A DNA stretch of 64,000 bases from Pseudomonas fluorescens (GCF_902497785.1 NZ_CABVHK010000006.1:1-64000); one strand, 5' to 3'. Shown: positions 42,328 to 53,082, numbered from the stretch's first letter. Made by a program: numbers and translations. Notes: a model not told the origin generated them from the sequence alone.

Positions 42328-44028
42328 ATGAATGACATCGCCCTAAGCGGTCTGGCCAAGCAATTGGTCATGGCCGAACTGCTCACCGACCAAAAAGCGC
42401 AACAGGCGTATCAGCAAGCGCAGCGTCAAAAAATCTCACTGGTCAGTTATCTGGTGCAAAACAAACTGGTGAAAAGCCGCCAGGTTGCCGAGATCGCCTC
42501 GGAGCATTTCGGCATGCCGCTGCTGGACCTCCACTGCCTGGATAAAGAGTCGCAACCCAAAGGTCTGGTCAGCGAGAAGCTGGTTCGCCAGCACCACGCC
42601 CTGCCCCTGTGGCGGCGCGGCAACAAGCTGTTCGTCGGAGTGTCTGACCCGACCAATCACCAGGCCATCAACGATATCCAGTTCAACACCGGGCTGACCA
42701 CCGAAGCCATCCTGGTGGAGGACGACAAGCTCAGCGACGCCATCGAAAAATTCTTCGACAGCCACAGTACCGGCCTGGAAGACATGGCCGACGTCGACCT
42801 CGATGGCATGGACATCGAGTCGATCAATGACAACCAACAGGACAACATCGCCGGACAGGATGCCGATGACGCCCCCGTAGTGCGTTTCGTCCACAAGATG
42901 TTGCTCGATGCGATCAAGAGCGGTTCCTCCGACCTGCACTTCGAGCCCTACGAAAAAACCTACCGCGTGCGCATGCGCACCGACGGCATGCTGCGTGAAG
43001 TCGCCAAGCCCCCGATCCAGTTGGCCAACCGCATTGCCGCGCGCCTGAAAGTCATGGCCAGCCTCGACATCTCCGAGCGCCGCAAACCTCAGGACGGGCG
43101 GATCAAGATGCGCCTGTCCAAGAGCAAGTCCATCGACTTCCGGGTCAACACCCTGCCAACCCTGTGGGGCGAGAAAGTGGTGATCCGGATCCTCGACCCG
43201 TCCAGCGCGCAGATGGGCATTGACGCCCTTGGCTACGAGCCGGAACAGAAAGCCTTGTACATGGCCGCGCTGAAACAGCCGCAAGGGATGATTCTGGTCA
43301 CCGGCCCCACCGGCTCGGGTAAAACCGTGTCGCTGTACACCGGGCTGAATATCCTCAACACCGTGGACATCAACATTTCCACCGCCGAAGACCCGGTGGA
43401 AATCAACATGGAAGGCATCAACCAGGTCAACGTCAATCCCAAGCAGGGTCTGGGTTTCGCCCAGGCGCTGCGTTCGTTCCTGCGCCAGGACCCGGACGTG
43501 ATCATGGTCGGCGAGATCCGCGACCTGGAAACCGCCGAAATCGCGATCAAAGCCGCCCAGACCGGCCACCTGGTGCTCTCGACACTGCACACCAACAGCG
43601 CAGCGGAAACACTGACTCGCCTGCACAACATGGGCATCCAGGGCTTCAACATCGCCACCTCGGTCAGCCTCATCATCGCCCAGCGCTTGGCGCGCAAGCT
43701 GTGCAGCCATTGCAAGAAGCCCATCGATATTCCCCGCGAAACGTTAATCAAGGAAGGCTTCCCGGAGGAACGCATCGGCTCGTTCACCATTTATGAGCCG
43801 GTCGGTTGCGATCATTGCAACGGCGGCTACAAGGGGCGCGTTGGCATCTATGAAGTGGTGAAGAACACCGCGGATCTGCAGCGGCTGATCATGGCCGAAG
43901 GCAACTCGCTGGAAATCGATATCCAGATGCGTAAAGACGGCTTCAACGACTTGCGTACTTCGGGGCTGATCAAGGCCATGCAGGGCATCACCAGCCTTGA
44001 AGAAATCAACCGGGTCACCAAGGACTGA
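42328..44028 (+). CDS. pilB: Type IV pilus assembly ATPase PilB
   Basis: This 566-residue extension ATPase has an N-terminal MshEN-like domain that may bind c-di-GMP, a GspE-type motor with Walker A GPTGSGKT and Walker B VGEIRD, and the zinc tetracysteine CSHC/CDHC near the C terminus. The start at 42328 (MNDIALSG) is an ATG; a GTG at 42313 is in frame. It is divergent from pilA. Confidence 0.96.
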   Translation: MNDIALSGLAKQLVMAELLTDQKAQQAYQQAQRQKISLVSYLVQNKLVKSRQVAEIASEHFGMPLLDLHCLDKESQPKGLVSEKLVRQHHALPLWRRGNKLFVGVSDPTNHQAINDIQFNTGLTTEAILVEDDKLSDAIEKFFDSHSTGLEDMADVDLDGMDIESINDNQQDNIAGQDADDAPVVRFVHKMLLDAIKSGSSDLHFEPYEKTYRVRMRTDGMLREVAKPPIQLANRIAARLKVMASLDISERRKPQDGRIKMRLSKSKSIDFRVNTLPTLWGEKVVIRILDPSSAQMGIDALGYEPEQKALYMAALKQPQGMILVTGPTGSGKTVSLYTGLNILNTVDINISTAEDPVEINMEGINQVNVNPKQGLGFAQALRSFLRQDPDVIMVGEIRDLETAEIAIKAAQTGHLVLSTLHTNSAAETLTRLHNMGIQGFNIATSVSLIIAQRLARKLCSHCKKPIDIPRETLIKEGFPEERIGSFTIYEPVGCDHCNGGYKGRVGIYEVVKNTADLQRLIMAEGNSLEIDIQMRKDGFNDLRTSGLIKAMQGITSLEEINRVTKD

Positions 44029-44030
44029 AC

Positions 44031-45248
44031 ATGGCGGTCAAAGCAGCAAAAATCAGTGTGTACGCCTGGGAAGGCACGGACAAGAAAGGCACGAAAATGA
44101 CCGGCGAACTCACCGGTCAGAATCCTGCATTGATCAAGGCGCAACTGCGCAAACAAGGCATCAACCCCGGCAGGGTACGCAAGAAATCCGCCTCGCTTTT
44201 CAGCCTCGGCAAACGCATCAAGGCCCAGGACATCGCTCTGTTCACCCGGCAGATGGCGACCATGATGAAAGCCGGCGTGCCGCTGTTGCAGTCCTTCGAC
44301 ATCATCGGCGAAGGCTTTGATAACCCGGCCATGCGCAAACTGGTGGACGAGGTGAAACAGGAAGTCGCGGCGGGCAACAGCTTCGCCGCCGCCCTGCGCA
44401 AGAAGCCCGAACATTTCGACGAGCTCTACTGCAACCTGGTGGATGCCGGCGAACAGGCTGGCGCGCTGGATACGCTGCTGGAGCGCGTTGCGACCTACAA
44501 GGAAAAAAGCGAAAGCCTGAAAGCCAAGGTCAAGAAAGCCATGACTTACCCGATGGCCGTGGTGTTCGTCGCGTTCATCGTTACCGGGATTCTGCTGGTC
44601 AAGGTCGTGCCGCAGTTCGAGTCGGTGTTCAAAGGATTTGGCGCCCAACTGCCGGCGTTCACGGTGATGGTCATCGGTCTTTCGCAATTCCTCCAAGAGT
44701 GGTGGTGGGTGATAGTGGGCGCATTGATAGCGGCGATCTTCGCTACGCGCCGCGCTTTCAAAAAGTCCCAGGGTTTTCGCGACTGGACCGACACCTGGCT
44801 GCTGAAACTGCCGTTGGTTGGCACGTTGATGTACAAGTCCGCCGTGGCCCGTTACGCCCGCACGCTGTCGACCACGTTCGCCGCCGGTGTGCCTTTGGTG
44901 GAAGCCCTGGAATCCGTGGCCGGCGCGACCGGCAATATCGTGTTCAAGCGTGCAGTGCTGCGCATCAGGCAGGACGTCTCGACGGGCATGCAGTTGAATT
45001 TTTCCATGCGTGCATCCGGTATTTTTCCGAACATGGCGATTCAGATGACCGCCATTGGCGAAGAGTCCGGCGCGCTGGATGACATGCTCGACAAGGTCGC
45101 CAGTTTTTATGAAGACGAGGTCGACAACATGGTCGATAACCTGACCAGTCTGATGGAGCCGTTCATCATGGTGGTGCTGGGTGTTATCGTCGGCGGACTG
45201 GTGGTTGCGATGTACCTGCCTATCTTCCAACTGGGTGCCGCGGTCTGA
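44031..45248 (+). CDS. pilC: Type IV pilus inner-membrane platform protein PilC
   Basis: This 405-residue GspF-family protein has two repeated cytoplasmic domains and three membrane segments (for example MAVVFVAFIVTGILLVKVV). It connects PilB to pilin assembly and starts two bases after pilB. Confidence 0.96.
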   Translation: MAVKAAKISVYAWEGTDKKGTKMTGELTGQNPALIKAQLRKQGINPGRVRKKSASLFSLGKRIKAQDIALFTRQMATMMKAGVPLLQSFDIIGEGFDNPAMRKLVDEVKQEVAAGNSFAAALRKKPEHFDELYCNLVDAGEQAGALDTLLERVATYKEKSESLKAKVKKAMTYPMAVVFVAFIVTGILLVKVVPQFESVFKGFGAQLPAFTVMVIGLSQFLQEWWWVIVGALIAAIFATRRAFKKSQGFRDWTDTWLLKLPLVGTLMYKSAVARYARTLSTTFAAGVPLVEALESVAGATGNIVFKRAVLRIRQDVSTGMQLNFSMRASGIFPNMAIQMTAIGEESGALDDMLDKVASFYEDEVDNMVDNLTSLMEPFIMVVLGVIVGGLVVAMYLPIFQLGAAV

Positions 45249-45249
45249 C

Positions 45250-46122
45250 ATGTCCTTGATCGAAATCCTGACCGTTTACCCGCTGGCGTTTGTTGTCATT
45301 GCCCTGGTGATTGGACTGCTGGTCGGCAGTTTTCTCAACGTGGTGGTCTGGCGCCTGCCGAAAATGCTCGCCCGTGAGTGGCGATTGCAGGCCCATGAAA
45401 TTCTTGGCCTGCCCGGCGAAACACCGCTCCCGACCTACAACCTGATGCTGCCGCACTCCCAGTGCCCGCACTGCGGGCATCGCATCCGCGCCTGGGAAAA
45501 TATTCCGCTGCTCAGTTACCTGGCTTTGCGGGGGCGATGCTCAAGCTGCGCGGCCCCGATCAGCAAACGTTACCCGTTGACCGAACTGGCCTGTGGCTTG
45601 CTGTCGGCATTCATTGCCTGGCATTTCGGTTTCGGCTGGCCGGCCGTGACGATGTTGATCCTGACCTGGGGCCTGTTGGCCATGAGCCTGATCGACGCCG
45701 AACATCAATTGCTGCCGGATGTGCTGGTGTTGCCGCTGCTGTGGCTGGGACTGATCGTCAACAGCTTCGAATTGTTCGTACCGTTGCAGGAGGCGCTCTG
45801 GGGCGCAATCGTCGGCTACATGGCGCTGTGGTCGGTGTTCTGGCTGTTCAAGCTGATCACGGGCAAGGACGGCATCGGCAACGGCGATTTCAAGCTGCTG
45901 GCCATGCTGGGCGCCTGGGGGGGCTGGCAGATTTTGCCGCTGACGATTCTGTTGTCATCCCTGGCCGGGGCCGTGATTGGCGTGATTTTGCTGCGGGTGC
46001 GCAACGCGAAAACCTCGACGCCGATCCCCTTCGGTCCTTATCTGGCGATTGCCGGCTGGATTGCCTTGCTCTGGGGTGGTCAAATAACCGACTTCTATTG
46101 GCAGTTTGTCGGTTTGAAATGA
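45250..46122 (+). CDS. pilD: Prepilin peptidase / N-methyltransferase PilD
   Basis: This 290-residue polytopic aspartyl protease has a zinc-binding cytoplasmic loop with CPHC and CSSC and the catalytic aspartates in [12 protein letters not shown] and the GxGD motif GNGDFK. It processes type IV pilins and type II secretion pseudopilins. The ATG at 45250 follows the pilC stop codon directly. Confidence 0.96.
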   Translation: MSLIEILTVYPLAFVVIALVIGLLVGSFLNVVVWRLPKMLAREWRLQAHEILGLPGETPLPTYNLMLPHSQCPHCGHRIRAWENIPLLSYLALRGRCSSCAAPISKRYPLTELACGLLSAFIAWHFGFGWPAVTMLILTWGLLAMSLIDAEHQLLPDVLVLPLLWLGLIVNSFELFVPLQEALWGAIVGYMALWSVFWLFKLITGKDGIGNGDFKLLAMLGAWGGWQILPLTILLSSLAGAVIGVILLRVRNAKTSTPIPFGPYLAIAGWIALLWGGQITDFYWQFVGLK

Positions 46123-46742
46123 ATACCCCTGTGGAAAAACCCTGGATTCTCGGCCTGACCGGCGGCATCGGCAGCGGCAAAAGCGCGGCGGCGCAGCACT
46201 TCATCGACCTCGGTGTGCACGTGGTCGATGCCGATCACGCAGCACGTTGGGTCGTGGAACCCGGGCGCCCGGCGCTGGCGCAGATTGCCGAACACTTTGG
46301 TGCCGGCGTACTGCAAGCCGACGGGCAACTGGATCGCGCGGCGTTGCGCACGCTGATTTTTGAGGTGCCACAAGAGCGCCGCTGGCTCGAGGCGCTGCTG
46401 CATCCGCTGATCGCCACGGAAATCACCGAACACCTGGGCAAGGCACAATCGCCTTACGCGATTCTGGTTTCGCCGTTGCTGATCGAGTCCGGGCAGTACG
46501 CGATGACCCAGCGAGTGCTGGTGATCGATGCGCCCGAGCAGCTACAGATCGAACGCACCCTGCAGCGCGATCAGACCAGCGAACAACAGGTCCAGGCGAT
46601 CCTCAAGGCGCAATCCAGCCGACAGGACCGCGTGAGCCATGCCGACGATGTGGTGGTCAACGACCGCGACCTCGCCTGGCTGCACAGCGAGGTCGAACGC
46701 CTGCATCACTTTTACTTAACATTGCGTGGAGGCCAGTCATGA
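46119..46742 (+). CDS. coaE: Dephospho-CoA kinase
   Basis: This 207-residue enzyme carries out the last step of CoA synthesis. P-loop [19 protein letters not shown] and the lid ([18 protein letters not shown]) are present. It overlaps pilD by four bases (ATGA), as in other pseudomonads. Confidence 0.96.
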   Translation: MNTPVEKPWILGLTGGIGSGKSAAAQHFIDLGVHVVDADHAARWVVEPGRPALAQIAEHFGAGVLQADGQLDRAALRTLIFEVPQERRWLEALLHPLIATEITEHLGKAQSPYAILVSPLLIESGQYAMTQRVLVIDAPEQLQIERTLQRDQTSEQQVQAILKAQSSRQDRVSHADDVVVNDRDLAWLHSEVERLHHFYLTLRGGQS

Positions 46743-46939
46743 GCCAAACCCCAACCGTCGATTGCCCAACCTGCGGCGCCCCTGTCGAATGGACCCCGGA
46801 GAGCACCTTCCGGCCGTTCTGTTCGGACCGCTGCAAACTGATCGACCTGGGCGCCTGGGCGTCGGAAGAACACAAGATTCCGGTGAGCCCGGATGCCGAA
46901 GACGACCTGTTCAGCGAAGACTTTGAACCGCGCCACTAA
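46739..46939 (+). CDS. yacG: DNA gyrase inhibitor YacG
   Basis: This 66-residue zinc-binding protein has CPTCG and the downstream CSDRC completing a four-cysteine zinc finger. E. coli YacG binds GyrB and blocks DNA binding. It overlaps coaE by four bases. Confidence 0.93.
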   Translation: MSQTPTVDCPTCGAPVEWTPESTFRPFCSDRCKLIDLGAWASEEHKIPVSPDAEDDLFSEDFEPRH

Positions 46940-46948
46940 GGACGAAGG

Positions 46949-47164
46949 TCAGGGCCGCATAAAGCCGTAGTCCTGACCGTCCTCGAGGTTTTCGGCGAGA
47001 AACTGCAACTCGTCGGCCAGATCCTCGACACTGCGCACCGCCTTGCTTTGCTGCACCACCGCACTGAGCAGGGCGCGCAGACTCAACCCCGGATCAAACC
47101 CCACCTCTTGCGCTGCATCCAGACTGTGGCGCAATTCCTGCCTTGCCCATTCGTAGACACTCAT
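46949..47164 (-). CDS. Small conserved hypothetical protein
   Basis: This acidic helical protein has 71 residues (MSVYEWARQELRHSLDAAQE...), with no signal or membrane segment. The ATG at 47164 follows CAGGAG. It resembles uncharacterised small proteins near yacG in Pseudomonas; I cannot assign a family. Confidence 0.65.
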   Translation of the reverse strand: MSVYEWARQELRHSLDAAQEVGFDPGLSLRALLSAVVQQSKAVRSVEDLADELQFLAENLEDGQDYGFMRP

Positions 47165-47227
47165 TTCGATGCTCCTGAAGGTTTTGCGGAGCATGGATTC
47201 GCCGACGTTTTATGGATTTGATGTGGA

Positions 47228-47917
47228 TCAAGATTTCGGATCGTCGTCATTCCAGGGCGCCGAAAGGTAGCGTGTGCGGTTGAAGGTCTCCAGCCATTCG
47301 GGGCAGAACACCACCAGCGCGCTGACGACCATGCCGTTGATGAACGCCTCCGGAAAAATGATCAGCCACAGGTAACCGACGAAATCTTCCAGCCAATAGG
47401 GCATGACGAACAGTTCGTTGAACCACAGCAGCCACAGGGCCAGCAGCAGGCACATCAAGGCTGACAGCGCCGCGGCGAAAAAACCGGAAACGAAGATGTA
47501 CACGAAAGGATTACGCGGCTGTGCGCGCTCGACCAGGATGGCGCAGCATTCGGTGATCAGTACCGGGAGCAGGATCAATAAGGCACCGTTGACACCCATG
47601 GCTGCCAGGTCCTGGCGCCCCAGCATTACCAAGCCGGCTTGTGCGACCAGGCCACCGACGATTGCCAGTGGCCAGTCCAGTAGCAGGGTTACGGCGGTCA
47701 TGCCGAGGAAGTGGTAGGACACGCCGGTATCGAAATCCCTTCTTACCAGCCAGAGCATGAACAGTGCGAATACGGTGCCGAACAGCAGGTGTTGGCGGCG
47801 GCGGTCGCTGAACAGTTCGACCCAGGGGGCGCGTGCGATGGCCCAGATCAGTATTGGGGTGTAGATCAGCCATCCGATGGTGAGGGTTGCGGAGGTCAGT
47901 AGCTCGGCGCCGATCAT
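47228..47917 (-). CDS. CbiM-like ECF transporter permease family membrane protein
   Basis: This 229-residue protein has about six membrane segments. It resembles the CbiM/energy-coupling-factor S component family (N-terminal part and PEAFINGMVVSALVVF near the end), but the N-terminal metal-binding His motif of true cobalt CbiM (MHIxDG) is not present. No CbiN, CbiQ or ATPase is adjacent. The substrate is unknown. Confidence 0.7.
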   Translation of the reverse strand: MIGAELLTSATLTIGWLIYTPILIWAIARAPWVELFSDRRRQHLLFGTVFALFMLWLVRRDFDTGVSYHFLGMTAVTLLLDWPLAIVGGLVAQAGLVMLGRQDLAAMGVNGALLILLPVLITECCAILVERAQPRNPFVYIFVSGFFAAALSALMCLLLALWLLWFNELFVMPYWLEDFVGYLWLIIFPEAFINGMVVSALVVFCPEWLETFNRTRYLSAPWNDDDPKS

Positions 47918-48000
47918 GGCTCAGGAGGCTCCTTTTTCTTTGCCGGGGGGAGAATGGAGTTCAGTCTACACCGGGGTTTGTGTGTTCTTCGATTGGGCTC

Positions 48001-48840
48001 CGTGTACATATCCGTTTTTGGGGTAATGGCTGATATTGGTTTCGCCCTTACGGCGACTCACTTTGAAAAGCCTGCGCGGCCCGGCCCAAAGTAAGCAAAG
48101 GCTCTTGCCCCACCACTCGGCACCTCGCCTGGGCTCGGTGTGCCCTCACTCCGGCATTACTCCGCGGGTCGCCGCGAAGGGCCATCCCTGGCCCAGCGCG
48201 GCTAAACCGGCATCCTTGCCGGTTTCCCCGCTGCGCAATACCTGCGTTCGGCCAGCGTGGTTTTACGGGGCGCCTAAGATCAAAATCAAAATCAAAACCG
48301 AGGCGGCCTGATAGCCGACCTGGCGGTGAGTTCGATCAGACCATCGGCGCTGACCACCAATACCATGCACAACAAATTCCCCCTGTGGGAGCGAGCTTGC
48401 TCGCGATGGCGGATTCACATTCAACATTGATGGCGACTGACACACCGCTATCGCGAGCAAGCTCGCTCCCACAGGGAATCTGCTCGGCCCAGAGGTAGTG
48501 CACGCTCAAACCAGCGCAGCGCGCCCGCTTGATGCCACGGTCGGCCCGCAGGCCGCCGCGGTTTTGATTTTGATCGGAAGCGCCCCGTTAACCACGCTGG
48601 CCGAACGCAGGCATTGCGCAGCGGGGAAACCGGCAAGGATGCCGGTTTAGCCGCGCTGGGCCAGGGATGGCCCTTCGCGGCGACCCGCGGAGCAATGCCG
48701 GAGTGAGGGCACACCGAGCCAGAGCGAGGTGCCGAGTGGTGGGGCAAGAGCGTTTGGGTTACTTTTGCGCTTTTCAAAAGTGACTCGCCGTAAGGGCGAA
48801 ACCAATAGCAGCCATAACCGAAGAAATGGATATACACACA
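48001..48840. repeat. Large inverted repeat element (about 320-bp arms)
   Basis: The left arm (about 48001-48325) and right arm (about 48517-48840) are highly similar reverse complements. For example GGTTTCGCCCTTACGGCGA at 48038 is mirrored near 48782-48802, and both arms contain AATCAAAATC repeats and a GGCGGCCTG end. The centre holds a normal REP palindrome. No transposase or credible ORF is seen. It may be a MITE-like genus repeat. The arms contain frames that annotation pipelines often call genes; I reject them. Confidence 0.8.
48382..48475. repeat. REP inverted repeat in the centre of the large element
   Basis: CCTGTGGGAGCGAGCTTGCT and its complement (ending CGCTCCCACAGG) form a hairpin with a short AT-rich loop. 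Confidence 0.8.
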
Positions 48841-48851
48841 CCCCAAACAAC

Positions 48852-48871
48852 CAACGAGCGAGCGAGCGAGC
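48852..48871. repeat. GAGC microsatellite
   Basis: About five tandem GAGC/CGAG tetranucleotides lie next to the right arm of the large inverted repeat. Confidence 0.7.
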
Positions 48872-48973
48872 GATTGTTACACCCCCTGCAACGCTGAATC
48901 AGCCCCAGCCCCCTTTATCCAACGCACCCAAGGACTAAAATTCACACAACAAAACCAACCCGGATAACCCAAC

Positions 48974-49210
48974 ATGAAAACCCTGACCACCCTGCTTTTA
49001 ACCCTGATCGCCACCTCAGCCATGGCCGCCACCAACGAACCCGCCGCCACCCCATACGACCCGGCGCACCCGCTGGACATCGCCAAAGTCGTCTCCATCA
49101 CCGACACCCCGACAGCCTGCGAAGTCGTGCCCGCAACCATGGTCTACATCGATCATCAGGGTCAGACCCAACGCGTGACGTATCAGGTCATGGGCAATTG
49201 TGATCTCTGA
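48974..49210 (+). CDS. DUF2790 periplasmic protein
   Basis: This 78-residue secreted protein has a signal peptide (ending AMA) and the DUF2790 core (YDPAHPLDIAKVVSI then CEVVPATMVYIDHQG), with two cysteines near the ends of the domain. Small DUF2790 proteins are common in Pseudomonas and several respond to metals; no function is known here. It converges on benF with eight bases between the stop codons. Confidence 0.82.
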   Translation: MKTLTTLLLTLIATSAMAATNEPAATPYDPAHPLDIAKVVSITDTPTACEVVPATMVYIDHQGQTQRVTYQVMGNCDL

Positions 49211-49218
49211 TCACGCCC

Positions 49219-50487
49219 TCACAACAGCGTCCACGTATAGCTCAAAATCAGCCGATTCTCATCGATGTCACTGCGGTAGTTCGAGCGCGCCATCACATTG
49301 CGCACACGCACGCCAAGGCCTTTGAGGCTGCCGCTCTGCACCACGTAACCAAGGTCAAGATCACGCTCGCGATCCTTGCCCTCGAACCCTTGCCCGGTGT
49401 CGACGTTATTACCGGAAATGTAACGCACGGTACTGGTCAACCCCGGCACGCCTAACGCGGCGAAGTCATAGTCATAACGCGCCTGCCACGAACGCTCGTC
49501 GGTGTAGGCGAACTCGTAGGTCGGCACCTCGTTGCCCAGCGGCGAGATATTGGCAAAGACCCGCGGAAACGCGCTGTCACCAAACATCCCCTGATACCCG
49601 ACATAAAAGGTATGGCCACCACGCTTGGCCGACAACAGGGAAAAGAACGCCTGGTTATCGATGTTACCCAGAAGTTTTTTGCCATCTTCGCGCGAATCGT
49701 AATAGCCAAGGTTGGCACCCAGTACCCAGTCGCCCATGGGCTGACTGTGCTTGAGCCCAAGAAAACGCTGATTGTAGATATCTTCCAGTTGCCCGACCCA
49801 GGCGCTGACGGAACTGCGCTTATCGTTGAAAGCATAATCGGCACCGGCAAAATTGAAGCCGTCACTGCTGACCTGACGCTGCGGCACATGACCGAGCATG
49901 GCCTGCATTTTCTCGTCCCCGGCCTCGTTACGCAGGCTGGTCGTGTTCAAGTGGCCACCCTGTAGCGTCAGGCCATTGATCTCATTCGAACTGATGCTCG
50001 CGCCCTGATAGCTCGGCGGTAGCAGGCGGATATCGCTGAACGCCAACACCGGCAGATTGGGTTGCAACTCACCGACTTTCAGCTCGGTTTTCGAGTAACG
50101 CACCTTCAAGGCCGCCTCGATCCGGCTGTAATCATTCGCTGCGCGCCCGTCGTCTTTGACCGGCAACAAGCCGGTATTGACCCGGTCCGGACTGCTGTCG
50201 AGCTTGAGGCCGAGCAGGCCGATCACGTCTACGCCAAACCCCACGGGTCCTTGGGTGTAACCGGATTTGACGTTGAGAATGAAGCCCTGCGCCCACTCTT
50301 CAGCCTTCGACTGTTGGTTGGCGCCGACAATGTCGGAGAAGTCCCGGCTGAAGTAATAATTGCGTGCTTGCAAGGTGGCCGTAGTGTCTTCGATGAAGCC
50401 GCCCTCGGCCGCCATCGCGCCGGCGGAGAAACTCGAGGCGACCGCCATGGACAACACGGAACCGGTTGTTGGAAGAATCTGTTTCAT
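49219..50487 (-). CDS. benF: OprD-family outer-membrane porin (BenF-like)
   Basis: This 422-residue substrate-specific porin of the OprD family has a signal peptide (ends AMAAE), then [21 protein letters not shown], the classic OprD start, and a beta-barrel ending in a terminal aromatic strand (LSYTWTLL). It follows benE and benK, so it probably takes up benzoate across the outer membrane. A CA motif covers the leader. Confidence 0.88.
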   Translation of the reverse strand: MKQILPTTGSVLSMAVASSFSAGAMAAEGGFIEDTTATLQARNYYFSRDFSDIVGANQQSKAEEWAQGFILNVKSGYTQGPVGFGVDVIGLLGLKLDSSPDRVNTGLLPVKDDGRAANDYSRIEAALKVRYSKTELKVGELQPNLPVLAFSDIRLLPPSYQGASISSNEINGLTLQGGHLNTTSLRNEAGDEKMQAMLGHVPQRQVSSDGFNFAGADYAFNDKRSSVSAWVGQLEDIYNQRFLGLKHSQPMGDWVLGANLGYYDSREDGKKLLGNIDNQAFFSLLSAKRGGHTFYVGYQGMFGDSAFPRVFANISPLGNEVPTYEFAYTDERSWQARYDYDFAALGVPGLTSTVRYISGNNVDTGQGFEGKDRERDLDLGYVVQSGSLKGLGVRVRNVMARSNYRSDIDENRLILSYTWTLL

Positions 50488-50500
50488 CGTTATTCTCTTG

Positions 50501-50508
50501 TTTTTATT
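50501..50508 (-). promoter_or_regulatory. Hfq/Crc-type CA motif upstream of benF
   Basis: On the minus strand AATAAAAA (AANAANAA) is followed by ACAAGAGAATAACG before the ATG, placing an Hfq/Crc site over the ribosome binding site. Confidence 0.5.
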
Positions 50509-51709
50509 GATCGACAGTTGGAAGTGCTTCAGCCGTCGCGCTTTGGCGACGGGCGTTTAACAACAGGTGGGTGACCATGCCGAAAATCAGCCCCCAAAAG
50601 GCGGCGGACAAACCGAACAGCGACATGCCCGACGCCGTGGTCAGAAAGGTCACCAGCGCCGCTTCGCGATCACTCGGGACCGCCATTGCGCCCGCCAGTG
50701 CTCCGGCAATCGCGGCGAACAACGCCAGCCCCGCCAGCGCCGCGATCAGTTCTTTGGGGAACGCCGAAAACAACGAAACCAGGGTGGCGCCGAAAATCCC
50801 CAGCACCAGGTAACAGAGCCCGCCGACAACGCCGGCGACATAGCGCTTGTGAGGATTTTCATGAGCCTCGCGACCGGTACAAATGGCGGCGGTGATCGCC
50901 GCCAGATTCAGCCCGTGGCACCCGAACGGCGCCAACAGTGCCGTGCCCAAGGCGCTACTGGCGATGATCGGACCGGCCGGCGTTGCATAACCGCTGGCGC
51001 GCAGCACCGCCATTCCCGGAACGAACTGACCGGTCAGCGCCACCATCACCAGCGGCAACGCGATGTTCAGCGTCGCGCTCAAGGTGAATTCGGGCGTGAT
51101 CCACACCGGCGTGGCCAGCCCGATCACCAGCGCTTCGGTGTGCAGATCGCCGGCAAGGAAGGCTATCGAGCAGCCCACCAGCAACACCATCAACACCGCA
51201 TAACGCGGCATCAGCCGTTTGCAGATCAGGTACGTGACGAACATCGCCAGCACCAGCATCGGCTTGCCCTGCAACGAGACGAACAACCCGGTGCCGAAGC
51301 TGAACAGGATCCCCGCCAGCATCGCCGCCGCAATGGCCGCGGGCAGTTTGCTGATGATCCGGTCAAACGCCCCCGAGACTCCCACCAGGAAAATGATCAG
51401 GCTGCTGACCAGGTACGCGCCCACCGCCTCCGGCATCGAGATCCCTGGCAACAGCGCCACCAGCAACGCCGAGCCCGGCGCCGACCACGCGATGATCACC
51501 GGCACGCGGTATCGCAGGCTCAAACCGATGCCGAGTACGGCGCTGCCGATGGAAATCGCCCAGACCCACGAAGACAGCACTTCCCGGGAGAGGTGTGCGG
51601 TCTCGGCCGCTTGGAAAATAATCACCAGCGGGCCGGCGTAGGAAATCACCGTGGCGATAAATCCGGCGACGGCCGCCGACAGGGAAAAATCCCGCAGCAA
51701 GGTGTTCAT
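50504..51709 (-). CDS. benE: Benzoate/H+ symporter BenE
   Basis: This 401-residue inner-membrane transporter of the BenE family has about 12 membrane segments. Typical stretches include [15 protein letters not shown] and [18 protein letters not shown]. Its ATG overlaps the benK stop codon by four bases; its stop codon is 16 bases before the benF start. Confidence 0.92.
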   Translation of the reverse strand: MNTLLRDFSLSAAVAGFIATVISYAGPLVIIFQAAETAHLSREVLSSWVWAISIGSAVLGIGLSLRYRVPVIIAWSAPGSALLVALLPGISMPEAVGAYLVSSLIIFLVGVSGAFDRIISKLPAAIAAAMLAGILFSFGTGLFVSLQGKPMLVLAMFVTYLICKRLMPRYAVLMVLLVGCSIAFLAGDLHTEALVIGLATPVWITPEFTLSATLNIALPLVMVALTGQFVPGMAVLRASGYATPAGPIIASSALGTALLAPFGCHGLNLAAITAAICTGREAHENPHKRYVAGVVGGLCYLVLGIFGATLVSLFSAFPKELIAALAGLALFAAIAGALAGAMAVPSDREAALVTFLTTASGMSLFGLSAAFWGLIFGMVTHLLLNARRQSATAEALPTVDQ

Positions 51710-53070
51710 GACGCGTCGCCGACCGCCCCGTCAGGCGAACCGTGGCGCAGAGACTGTGCGTGCCGGGTGCTGCGGCGATTGCTGATGGCAAACACGGTCA
51801 TGGCAATCGCGGCCACCGCTCCGGGCAAGGCAAACGCCATGAAGTTGAGCTGCAGCGGCAGACTGATCCCGAGCAAGGCGCCGCCCAGCAGCGGTCCGAC
51901 GATTGCGCCGTTGCGGCCAATGCCCGAGGCCCAGCCCAAACCGGTTGAGCGAATGGTCATGGAGTAGAACTGCGCGGCGCAGGCGTACAGCAGAATCTGC
52001 GAGCCGATGGTGGTGGCACCGGCGATGGCGATCAGCAGGTACAACAGCGGCATCGGGCTGTTGAAGCCGAGCAAGGTGATCGACACGGCCGACACGGCGA
52101 AAAACACCGCCAACACCCGCGGCAGGTTGAGTTTGTCGCCCAGCACGCCACCGCCGACCGCGCCGAAAATCGCGCCAAAATTGAGCACCAACAGGAACGA
52201 CAGGCTCGAGCCCAGGCTGTAACCGGCGTTGGCCATCAATTTCGGCAGCCACGAACTCAGCGCGTAGACCATCAGCAAGCAGCAGAAAAACGCCAGCCAT
52301 AGCATCAATGTGCGCAGCGCCCGGCCCTCTCGAAACAGTTGCAACACCGGAGTGCCGGTACCCTTCACTTCGCTCATATCGAGCTGATCGCTGGTTTGCG
52401 CGACGTACGCCGGATCGACCCGCTGCAGAATGTTGCGTGCCTCTTCGTTGCGTCCCTGACGCAGCATGAAACCCACCGACTCCGGCAGGAAATACATGAT
52501 CAGCGGCAACAACAGCAACGGCAGCGCCGCGACGTAAAACACCGACTGCCAACCGAAGCTCGGGATCAGCACGATCCCCAGCCCCGCCGAGAGCATCCCG
52601 CCCACCGAGTAGCCGCTGAACATGATCGCCACCAGCGTGCTGCGGATTTTCTTCGGCGCGTACTCGTTCATCAAAGCCACGACGTTGGGCATCACCCCGC
52701 CGATACCCAGGCCGGCGATGAAGCGACAAATCCCGAACTCCGTGGGGTTACGCGCGAAACCATTGAGCACGGTAAAACCGCTGAAGAGCATCACGCAGAT
52801 GGTAATGGCTTTCTTGCGGCCGATCCTGTCCGAGAGCGGGCCGAAAAACAGCGCGCCGAACATCATCCCGAACAAGGCGTAACTGCCCAGTGCACCAGCC
52901 TGCAAGGGACTGAGCCCCCACTCTTTCATCAGCATCGGCAGCACCACGCCGTAAATCACCAGATCGTAACCGTCGAAGATGATGATCAAGGCACACCAGA
53001 ACAGCACCATCCAGTGGAAGCGATTGAATCGTGCGTTGTCGATAACCTCATGTACGTCAATTTTGCGCAT
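51706..53070 (-). CDS. benK: MFS aromatic acid:H+ symporter (BenK/PcaK type)
   Basis: This 454-residue MFS transporter has 12 membrane segments and the AAHS-family motifs DGYDLVIYG (first segment, acidic residue needed for transport) and GPLSDRIGRKK (loop 2-3). It probably imports benzoate or a related aromatic acid. The ATG at 53070 is favoured over a longer frame to 53259, which lacks protein-like sequence. It is the first gene of benK-benE-benF. Confidence 0.9.
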   Translation of the reverse strand: MRKIDVHEVIDNARFNRFHWMVLFWCALIIIFDGYDLVIYGVVLPMLMKEWGLSPLQAGALGSYALFGMMFGALFFGPLSDRIGRKKAITICVMLFSGFTVLNGFARNPTEFGICRFIAGLGIGGVMPNVVALMNEYAPKKIRSTLVAIMFSGYSVGGMLSAGLGIVLIPSFGWQSVFYVAALPLLLLPLIMYFLPESVGFMLRQGRNEEARNILQRVDPAYVAQTSDQLDMSEVKGTGTPVLQLFREGRALRTLMLWLAFFCCLLMVYALSSWLPKLMANAGYSLGSSLSFLLVLNFGAIFGAVGGGVLGDKLNLPRVLAVFFAVSAVSITLLGFNSPMPLLYLLIAIAGATTIGSQILLYACAAQFYSMTIRSTGLGWASGIGRNGAIVGPLLGGALLGISLPLQLNFMAFALPGAVAAIAMTVFAISNRRSTRHAQSLRHGSPDGAVGDAS

Positions 53071-53082
53071 GGCATTTATCTC

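Noticed and set aside
48036..48850. Protein-like frames in the arms of the large inverted repeat
   Set aside because: They are copies of repeat sequence (LPHHSAPR, SVCPHSG and similar) and lack start signals; such frames are common false calls in Pseudomonas.
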